A stretch of 10,626 nt of DNA from positions 1 through 10,626 of the forward strand of contig CAZKON010000031.1 of NCBI GenBank assembly GCA_964554415.1, read 5' to 3'. The notes below the pieces were generated by a model. It did not search any database, was not told the origin of the DNA, and saw nothing but the letters and a program-made list of their open reading frames with translations. The position numbers and the translations under genes are program-made. Positions within the stretch are counted from its first letter, which is position 1, and the number at the start of each line of letters is the position of its first letter. Source of the stretch: JAGVXD01 sp964554415 (lineage in GTDB: Archaea > Nanobdellota > Nanobdellia > Pacearchaeales > GW2011-AR1). This document shows, one piece after another, positions 6,331 to 10,626 of this stretch.

Positions 6331-7635
6331 ATGGAACGCACCAAAATAAATCAATTACAAAATAAGGTAGGCAAGAAGGTTTTGCTAAAGGGATTTATCC
6401 ATGAAATACGTGATCAAAGTAAAGTCAAATTTCTGGTGCTTCGAGATAATTCAGGATTAGTCCAGCTCGTCGCCTTATCTGAGAATAAAAAAGTTTTTGA
6501 TACTATTACAAAAATCCCTCGTGAAAGTGTGTTAGCTGTAGAAGGAACCGTCAAAGAACAAAAACAGGCACTTCCTTTAGGTCTTGAGGTTCATGTGGAA
6601 AGGTATGAGGTTCTTTCAGAGGCCAACGCCAATTTACCTATTTCTGTCGTCGAAAAAGGACGCCCTCCTGCTTTGTCAACACGACTAGACTGGAGATGGC
6701 TTGACCTGAGAAAGCCGAAGAATCTTCTTATCTTTAAAATATGGACAGATATAGAAGAAGCTATGCGAGAGTATTGGTTATCTCACGGATTTATCCAGAT
6801 TCATTCTCCTAAGTTCGTTGCAGGAGCAACTGAATCGGGGGCTGAACTGTTTTCCATAGATTATTTCGGCAAAAGGGCTTCTCTTGCACAATCGCCTCAA
6901 TTTTACAAGCAAATGGCCATGGCTGCAGGATTCGAGAGAGTATTCGAAGTCAACCCAGTATTTAGAGCGAATAAATCTCATACTGTCCGTCATGATACTG
7001 AATTTACATCCGTTGATATCGAAGTTTCATATATCGATTCGCACGAGGATATTATGAAGATCGAAGAAGAATGGATGACTCATATACTTAAAAGAATTAA
7101 AGAGAAATATGGCCCACAAATTAAGCAAGAATATGGGGCAGAGGTAATTGTTCCTAAATTACCATTTCCAAGAATAACGATGGCAGAGGCTATCGAATTA
7201 TTAAAGAAAGAATATCATCACTCGTGCAGCGGAGATTTGGATCCTGAAGGAGAAAGACTTTTGTGCGAACACTTTAAGAATAGTCATGGAAGCGAATTTG
7301 TATTTGTTCATGACTGGCCTATCGAAGTAAGGCCTTTTTATCATATGAGATCAGATCACGAGACAACAAAAAGTTATGACTTGTTATGGAGAGGAATGGA
7401 AATAACGACAGGAGCACAAAGAGAGCATCGATATGAAATTCTCAAGAAACAAGCGAAAGAAAAAAAAGTTCCATTGGAAGGAATTAAAGAATATTTAGAA
7501 TTTTTTAAATATGGTTGCCCGCCACATGGGGGGTATGGATTAAGCCCTTCAAGAGTTATCATGCTCCTTTTAGGTTTGAAAAACGTCAGGGAAGCAACAT
7601 TTGTACCAAGAGATACCGAACGATTACGACCGTGA
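6331..7635 (+). CDS. aspS: Aspartyl-tRNA synthetase, archaeal type, likely non-discriminating
   Basis: 434 residues, the usual length for archaeal/eukaryal-type AspRS, with no GAD domain. It has an OB fold (1-105) and class II core: motif 1 Pro160 in FIQIHSPKF, QSPQFYKQM, motif 2 FRANKSHTVRHDTEF (211-225), GMEITTGAQREH, and motif 3 GGYGLSPSR (400-408), where the usual Glu is Ser but the Arg is kept. SYDLLWRGMEITTGAQR favours AspRS over archaeal AsnRS. The two positions known to decide tRNA(Asn) acceptance in Thermococcus kodakarensis AspRS (W26 and K85 in the discriminating enzyme) are His24 and Pro82 here, the non-discriminating pair. It should make Asp-tRNA(Asn) for GatCAB as well as Asp-tRNA(Asp). 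It is divergent from the bacterial-type aspS and convergent with the HIT gene 10 bp away. Confidence 0.9.
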   Translation: MERTKINQLQNKVGKKVLLKGFIHEIRDQSKVKFLVLRDNSGLVQLVALSENKKVFDTITKIPRESVLAVEGTVKEQKQALPLGLEVHVERYEVLSEANANLPISVVEKGRPPALSTRLDWRWLDLRKPKNLLIFKIWTDIEEAMREYWLSHGFIQIHSPKFVAGATESGAELFSIDYFGKRASLAQSPQFYKQMAMAAGFERVFEVNPVFRANKSHTVRHDTEFTSVDIEVSYIDSHEDIMKIEEEWMTHILKRIKEKYGPQIKQEYGAEVIVPKLPFPRITMAEAIELLKKEYHHSCSGDLDPEGERLLCEHFKNSHGSEFVFVHDWPIEVRPFYHMRSDHETTKSYDLLWRGMEITTGAQREHRYEILKKQAKEKKVPLEGIKEYLEFFKYGCPPHGGYGLSPSRVIMLLLGLKNVREATFVPRDTERLRP

Positions 7636-7645
7636 GAGAGAAAAA

Positions 7646-8035
7646 TTACAAAAAACTGTGTATTTGCACTGCAATACGTTGTAATTCCTCTGTTGATTCT
7701 TCTACTCCTTTAATTTTTAGAATCGGTTCATAACAGGGATGCAAACGAATATGCACATGAGAGATTTCAAATCCTTCAACAACAAAACAAGTTCGCAGAG
7801 TATGAAACGATCGATCAAGTGCCAAAGCAGACTTTTTTGCCATTAAAAAAAGACGCGTATATAATCCATCTTCCAATGACATAATGTACTCAACATGCAG
7901 TTTCGGCACAACAAGCGCCTGCCCCTTCGTTGCAGGAAATCTATCAAGAATAACAATACACTCTTCGTCCTCAAAAATTTTTACAGTGGGAATCTTTCCT
8001 TTCACAATCTTGCAGAATATGCAATCATTTTTCAT
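7646..8035 (-). CDS. HIT-family nucleotide hydrolase/transferase
   Basis: 129 residues. The N-terminal CIFCKIVKGKIPT (5-17) carries a zinc-type CxxC, followed by the family core DRFPATKGQALVVPKLHVEY. The histidine triad reads HVHIRLH (93-99): His93 and the nucleophile His95 are kept, but the third His is Arg97 and another His lies at 99. HIT proteins hydrolyse nucleoside phosphoramidates, AMP-lysine or dinucleotide polyphosphates in the cytoplasm; the substrate cannot be read here. One known role, clearing aminoacyl-adenylates, would suit the AspRS neighbours, but this is context only. The ATG at 8035 fits a leaderless start from TTATTAAAAA at 8057-8066. Five T residues directly after the stop on the minus strand may terminate it. 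Confidence 0.88.
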   Translation of the reverse strand: MKNDCIFCKIVKGKIPTVKIFEDEECIVILDRFPATKGQALVVPKLHVEYIMSLEDGLYTRLFLMAKKSALALDRSFHTLRTCFVVEGFEISHVHIRLHPCYEPILKIKGVEESTEELQRIAVQIHSFL

Positions 8036-8056
8036 TATTTTATCAAAACGCGGGAG

Positions 8057-8066
8057 TTTTTAATAA
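8057..8066 (-). promoter_or_regulatory. TATA box of the HIT gene
   Basis: TTATTAAAAA on the minus strand, centred about 26 nt upstream of the ATG at 8035, again consistent with leaderless initiation. Confidence 0.5.
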
Positions 8067-8105
8067 TTTCTGTACAAGAATTTTTATGCAAATTCTGTTG
8101 ATTGC

Positions 8106-8438
8106 TCAAACTGAGTCCATACTCTACCGTCTCTCCCAGTTTGACGCCTCGAGAATCTTTGACTTTGATTCTCTACGGCGCTCAGGAATTTTGTTCCTGA
8201 CGCTTAAAAAATACCCCGCAGTTTGCTGTGATTGGGATTCTTTATTGTATCATCTGTAATCAGAATCCTCAAGAACCTTTAGTTCTTGATGGCCTTGAAA
8301 ATCGAAGATTTTCTCAGTTACCAAACAGAGAATTCTTTTAGTTTTATCATGTTTTGTACAAAATTCTCTATAGAGAGCTTTGAATAACCCTCCAATTTCG
8401 ATGTCTCTCGAGGCGTTCAGAAATCAAAGATTTTTGAT
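8106..8438. repeat. Cluster of short inverted repeats in a gene-free region
   Basis: The stretch 8036-8507 has no credible gene and holds a nearly back-to-back series of small perfect stems: TCAAACTG (8106-8113/8137-8144); GAGAATC (8151-8157/8167-8173); TCAGGAA with a GCG/CGC base (8178-8203); GGATTCT (8235-8241/8262-8268); TCAAGAAC with loop CTTTA (8269-8289); GAAAATC with loop GAA (8297-8313); AGAGAATT (8327-8334/8362-8369); ATCAAA (8423-8438). ACGCCTCGAGA at 8144-8154 recurs inverted at 8406-8416, enclosing the middle. Several motifs return in the cluster right of the next gene. It may be a repeat family, a structured RNA or a chain of transcript-end signals. Confidence 0.65.
8210..8231. 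repeat. Degenerate copy of a REP-like motif
   Basis: AATACCCCGCAGTTTGCTGTGA matches 18 of 22 bases with 10588-10609. The mismatches are C/T or G/A changes, three of them in the C-rich/G-rich arms, which breaks the perfect hairpin present in the other copy. It looks like a decayed copy of a dispersed repeat. Confidence 0.5.
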
Positions 8439-8471
8439 GATCGAAGATTCTCTTAGTTTCAAAGCGGTTCG

Positions 8472-8505
8472 ATAGAGGACTTTGGGGTTTTTCAAAGTCC
8501 TCTAT
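8472..8505. repeat. 13-bp hairpin 2 bp after the YdjM-like gene
   Basis: ATAGAGGACTTTG (8472-8484) and CAAAGTCCTCTAT (8493-8505) are perfect reverse complements with an 8-base loop, GGGTTTTT. It starts two bases beyond the TAG stop of the minus-strand gene at 8508. It may protect or process the 3' end of that mRNA. There is no T run after it on the minus strand, so it does not look like a bacterial-type terminator. Confidence 0.75.
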
Positions 8506-8507
8506 AT

Positions 8508-8957
8508 CTACAAAAGCAAAAATATCAACAAAGGCACGCATACAACACATAGTGTATAAAATAAACCTCTTTCAATCGTTCCACCAGTGCGAATGTTTCC
8601 GCGTATCTCGATTTTTGCAGGCCACCATAATCTTACTCCTTCGATTGTCAGGCTATCAGCAAAAAGATGCAAAGCATATCCCAAAAAGAAAGGTAAAGCA
8701 ATAAAAGGTAAGAAAAGTGCAAATAAAAGAGTAGTTAAAAAGCAGAAAGTAAGGCTATGCAATAATCCCCTGTGTTTAGTCACCCATTGCAATGGCCTTA
8801 AAAACCAAGCTCGCCCCAGATACGATTGCGCACAATCTATATCTGGAAGCAGTGTGGCAAGAACAATAATTGGCAAAAAAGAGAATTTGTGTGTTACACT
8901 GGGGAAGATAGCTAAACCAACAGCAAGTGCAGACAAAACATGCGTACGCATCATCAT
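8508..8957 (-). CDS. Membrane-bound metal-dependent hydrolase, YdjM-like
   Basis: 149 residues, about four to five hydrophobic segments. It matches the YdjM/PF04307 family: His6 in the first segment, LPDID at 37-41, KHRGLLHS at 61-68, GYALHLFADSLT at 93-104 and the GVRLWWP motif at 107-113. His6, Asp39, Asp41, His62, His67, His97 and Asp101 are likely metal ligands. The family sits in the cell membrane and is thought to hydrolyse a phosphate ester of a lipid, but no substrate is settled. There are three consecutive ATGs; TATAAAT at 8981-8987, centred about 27 nt upstream, favours the first (8957). Hairpin clusters flank it on both sides and no operon partner is visible, so it stands alone. 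Confidence 0.87.
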   Translation of the reverse strand: MMMRTHVLSALAVGLAIFPSVTHKFSFLPIIVLATLLPDIDCAQSYLGRAWFLRPLQWVTKHRGLLHSLTFCFLTTLLFALFLPFIALPFFLGYALHLFADSLTIEGVRLWWPAKIEIRGNIRTGGTIERGLFYTLCVVCVPLLIFLLL

Positions 8958-8980
8958 ATCAGAAAAGAAAGATGTGAAAG

Positions 8981-8987
8981 TATAAAT
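8981..8987 (-). promoter_or_regulatory. TATA box of the YdjM-like gene
   Basis: ATTTATA on the minus strand, centred about 27 nt upstream of the ATG at 8957. It supports the first of three adjacent ATG codons. Confidence 0.6.
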
Positions 8988-9043
8988 TTCTATCCTTTTT
9001 TCTGAAAAATTCTGAGTTAAAACCCAGAGGTTCTTTTGAGTCG

Positions 9044-9090
9044 TCAGAAACTTTCAGTTTCTGAACGCACCCAAGAACAGAAGTTCTTGG
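9044..9090. repeat. Two small hairpins related to the left cluster
   Basis: TCAGAAAC-TTTCA-GTTTCTGA (9044-9064) and CCAAGAAC-AGAA-GTTCTTGG (9071-9090) are both perfect 8-bp stems with 4- or 5-base loops. The second corresponds to TCAAGAAC-CTTTA-GTTCTTGA at 8269-8289; the end bases of the stem differ but remain paired. The flank of the first (GCGTTCAGAAA on the minus strand) recurs at 8414-8424. Confidence 0.7.
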
Positions 9091-9104
9091 TGTTTTCAGA
9101 CCTC

Positions 9105-9161
9105 GAAAATCGGTTCGCTTACTCCGGGCTAAAGCCACGGAGCGTGCGCGAACCGATTTTC
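9105..9161. repeat. 14-bp hairpin with a second hairpin nested in it
   Basis: GAAAATCGGTTCGC (9105-9118) pairs with GCGAACCGATTTTC (9148-9161). Inside it CTCCG-GGC-TAAA-GCC-A-CGGAG (9122-9142) forms an 8-bp stem with one bulged A. The outer arm and the following CTCAGT match 8297-8318, where the same GAAAATC...GATTTTCTCAGT frame encloses only three bases, so this copy looks extended. Confidence 0.75.
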
Positions 9162-9205
9162 TCAGTGTCAGGAACTCTTTACTAAAGTAGGAGGCGTCTC
9201 AAGTT

Positions 9206-10153
9206 CTAGAGGATTTTCGAAGTCTCAAAAGCAGCAATTAACTCATCAAACTTGACATCTTCGACTGTATCAATAGTAAATTCAACCGTATTATAAAGTG
9301 TATTCTGCCGTACATTGCCCGCAAAAACTTTTTCCTCTCCTAACAGCATAGATTTCTTCGTATTGAAAAGCTCAAGTGAGAATATTTCTTCCTCACTAAA
9401 ACCCAGCTTTAAGATGTGCTCGCCGAACAACACGCCGCGTAATGACTCAGTGCCATCGTCAAGTACTAAATTTAATAATGCTCTGCGCTTTGGCGTAATC
9501 TTGCCATGGGTTGCGCACGCTTCATCAATCACTTTTCTTCCACAATCAGGGCATATCTCAAAATAACGTGGCTCAAAGACCTGTACAACAAAAGCTCGCG
9601 TTTGCAATCTTTGTCCAGGCGTTGCATCTTTAAGTTTAGAAGCTCCAATAGGTACAGTCACGTTCACTTCTCCAATCAGCTCTTTGCTTTGGCGAATATC
9701 TCCAAATGATGAAAGATGAAGCTCGCCATTGCGTACGCTGGCATTTGTAATCTCAAGAACATCTCCTATATTTATTTTTCCCTGCTCAATTAATGCAATA
9801 TGATTAGCATCCCACAAAACAACACGTACTCGTGAAGTTTCATCCGCAATCACCAAATTTGCCACTTTCCCTTCTTTCCCATTCTTATTATAACTTCTTA
9901 CTGGAAATACTTCAAGAACTTTTCCTATAACGTTCGCCCTGCGCATTCCTTGTGCCAGCTCCCCTAACTTCATACGCTCCTTTTCAAAATTGATTCCCAG
10001 CTCAGCTGCAACAATCTGGGCAGCACCTTCACGTGAAACAAGGCCTGAGAGTTTTGCTCTCTTTGCTTCAACGCGGCGCACTATGTCATCAACTGATAAT
10101 TTTGCAGAAGCTGCAATGCGCTCGACAAGATGAGTATATGTATCCACAAACAT
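9206..10153 (-). CDS. rpa: RPA-like single-stranded-DNA-binding protein
   Basis: 315 residues. It coats single-stranded DNA during replication and repair. The N-terminal helical domain (1-65) has the archaeal RPA pattern LSGLVSREGAAQIVAAELGI at 35-54. One OB fold spans about 70-165 (VIGKVLEVFPVRSY, LVIADETSRVRVVLWD), and a second spans about 185-280 with a zinc site Cys201, Cys204, Cys213 and His216 (CPDC, then CATH). Overall it matches euryarchaeal single-subunit RPA of the RPA41 type, without extra OB folds. There is no RPA32-like partner next to it. The ATG at 10153 is the only plausible start near the N-terminus. A TATA-like TTTATATT at 10194-10201 would give a leader of about 18 nt. The 3' end abuts the right hairpin cluster. 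Confidence 0.9.
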   Translation of the reverse strand: MFVDTYTHLVERIAASAKLSVDDIVRRVEAKRAKLSGLVSREGAAQIVAAELGINFEKERMKLGELAQGMRRANVIGKVLEVFPVRSYNKNGKEGKVANLVIADETSRVRVVLWDANHIALIEQGKINIGDVLEITNASVRNGELHLSSFGDIRQSKELIGEVNVTVPIGASKLKDATPGQRLQTRAFVVQVFEPRYFEICPDCGRKVIDEACATHGKITPKRRALLNLVLDDGTESLRGVLFGEHILKLGFSEEEIFSLELFNTKKSMLLGEEKVFAGNVRQNTLYNTVEFTIDTVEDVKFDELIAAFETSKIL

Positions 10154-10193
10154 CTCTTGGTTGTATACTTTAAAAGATTATGTGTCAGGAAGA

Positions 10194-10201
10194 ATATAAA
10201 A
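10194..10201 (-). promoter_or_regulatory. Possible TATA box of the RPA-like gene
   Basis: TTTATATT on the minus strand, 41-48 nt upstream of the ATG at 10153. A TTTTAAAG nearer the gene (about 10169-10176) is too close for normal TATA spacing. The assignment is weak. Confidence 0.35.
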
Positions 10202-10232
10202 GCCAAACTCTGTTCTCAAAGCTTAATAAAGA

Positions 10233-10240
10233 TTTATATA
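10233..10240 (+). promoter_or_regulatory. TATA box of the small membrane protein
   Basis: TTTATATA in AAAGATTTATATAGCCC, predicting a transcription start near 10262. The leader would be about 35 nt and contain the Shine-Dalgarno site. Confidence 0.65.
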
Positions 10241-10275
10241 GCCCTCTCCCCTATAATAACTAACAATAAAGGCTG

Positions 10276-10284
10276 AAAGGAGGG
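10276..10284 (+). promoter_or_regulatory. Strong Shine-Dalgarno site
   Basis: AAAGGAGGG, 12 bases before the ATG at 10297. It is the only strong Shine-Dalgarno site near a gene start in the window; most other genes appear leaderless. Confidence 0.75.
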
Positions 10285-10296
10285 AAAAACAAACAT

Positions 10297-10434
10297 ATGG
10301 CAAACTGGGGTTCATGGCTAGCACTTTTAGGCGGCGTTTTGTCAGTCATTGGACAGTGGGTGACGACAGCGTGGCTTCCTCTAATCGGTGGAGTCGTCGC
10401 AATCATTGGAGCAATCGGAGTAATGTCAAAATAG
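10297..10434 (+). CDS. Tiny two-helix membrane protein (45 residues)
   Basis: An ORF of 45 codons with a strong TATA box, a roughly 35-nt leader and a strong Shine-Dalgarno site, so expression is probably high. Two hydrophobic glycine-rich segments, SWLALLGGVLSVIGQWV (6-22) and WLPLIGGVVAIIGAIGVMS (26-44), are joined by a short TTA turn. Both contain LxxGGVxxxIG, so the protein looks like an internal duplication of one helix motif. The Gly pattern would allow tight helix packing or oligomers. There is a single Lys at the end and no other charge. I do not recognise a named family. It could be a structural membrane peptide, an envelope component or a bacteriocin-like peptide; the sequence does not decide. 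A hairpin follows the stop. Confidence 0.8.
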   Translation: MANWGSWLALLGGVLSVIGQWVTTAWLPLIGGVVAIIGAIGVMSK

Positions 10435-10441
10435 TTTAACT

Positions 10442-10484
10442 ATAGTCAAGGACTTTAAAAATTGAGTAAGTTGTCCTTGACTAT
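10442..10484. repeat. 12-bp inverted repeat after the small membrane gene
   Basis: ATAGTCAAGGAC (10442-10453) and GTCCTTGACTAT (10473-10484) pair perfectly, with a 19-base AT-rich loop. It begins 8 bp after the stop codon, so it probably shapes the 3' end of that mRNA. Confidence 0.7.
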
Positions 10485-10571
10485 CAAGGGAAAGATATAC
10501 AATATTGCTCAATTATTTATGTCTTTTACTATATTTTGACATGCTCAGGAATGCTCAAAAAATTATTTTTT

Positions 10572-10622
10572 ATTACATTTTGAGTTGAATACTCCGCAGC
10601 TTGCTGCGGCTCAAAATGTAAT
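10572..10622. repeat. REP-like nested hairpin at the right edge
   Basis: Outer stem ATTACATTTTGAG (10572-10584) with CTCAAAATGTAAT (10610-10622), 13 bp. Inner stem CCGCAG-CTTG-CTGCGG (10594-10609). Nine unpaired bases lie on the left side only. The core 10588-10609 recurs in decayed form at 8210-8231. It has the look of a REP hairpin mobilised by a REP-associated transposase, but no transposase is present here. Confidence 0.65.
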
Positions 10623-10626
10623 TAGA

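Noticed and set aside
6331..7635. Assignment as asparaginyl-tRNA synthetase
   Set aside because: The RGMEITTGAQREH block and the SYDL motif follow AspRS; archaeal AsnRS has a GEIIGGSQR-type sequence there.
8435..8440. C box (TGATGA) of a possible C/D guide RNA
   Set aside because: No matching D box or C'/D' pair lies at suitable spacing; the hexamer is part of a small hairpin.
8106..8505. CRISPR array
   Set aside because: The repeated pieces are unequal inverted repeats without a constant direct repeat or regular spacers, and no cas gene is present.
8368..8550. 60-codon minus-strand ORF across the left hairpin cluster
   Set aside because: It overlaps the end of the YdjM-like gene and consists largely of the inverted repeats; the protein has no coherent fold pattern and its start has no promoter or ribosome site.

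Overview
The window looks like a piece of an archaeal genome, most likely from the DPANN group (Woesearchaeota/Pacearchaeota-like). The signs are an archaeal-type aspartyl-tRNA synthetase, an RPA-type single-stranded-DNA-binding protein with a zinc finger, a tRNA gene without an encoded CCA, and TATA boxes about 25-27 nt upstream of start codons (leaderless mRNAs). Mixed in are bacterial-type genes: a class 2 dihydroorotate dehydrogenase, a GAD-less bacterial AspRS and GatA/GatC. The lineage is inferred from gene content only; no search was run.

Layout. 1-450 (+): C-terminal part of an unrecognised protein. 453-525 (-): tRNA-Cys(GCA) with its own TATA box. 566-2289 (-): an unknown 140-residue protein overlapping gatA by ATGA. 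2365-3110 (-): gatC-like gene overlapping an unknown acidic 169-residue protein. 3280-3522 (+): small unknown protein. 3561-4667 (+): pyrD. 4719-4728: an assembly gap of 10 Ns. 4728-6119 (-): bacterial-type aspS. 6129-6330: divergent control region with a candidate Asn-rich leader peptide. 6331-7635 (+): archaeal-type aspS. 7646-8035 (-): HIT protein. 8036-8507: intergenic, packed with short inverted repeats. 8508-8957 (-): YdjM-like membrane hydrolase. 8958-9205: a second inverted-repeat cluster. 9206-10153 (-): RPA-like protein. 10297-10434 (+): tiny two-helix membrane protein with a strong Shine-Dalgarno. 10435-10626: two large hairpins.

How the genes fit together. The main theme is Asn/Asp decoding: two divergent AspRS genes, both with residues expected of non-discriminating enzymes, plus GatA and a GatC candidate of the amidotransferase that converts Asp-tRNA(Asn) to Asn-tRNA(Asn). 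GatB is not in the window. The archaeal-type aspS is preceded by a perfectly spaced promoter, a 24-codon ORF with six Asn codons and a T-rich tract, which together look like an attenuator. That is the most interesting hypothesis here and is untested. The second theme is a family of hairpin-rich intergenic elements on both sides of the YdjM-like gene, with a REP-like motif that recurs at the right edge.
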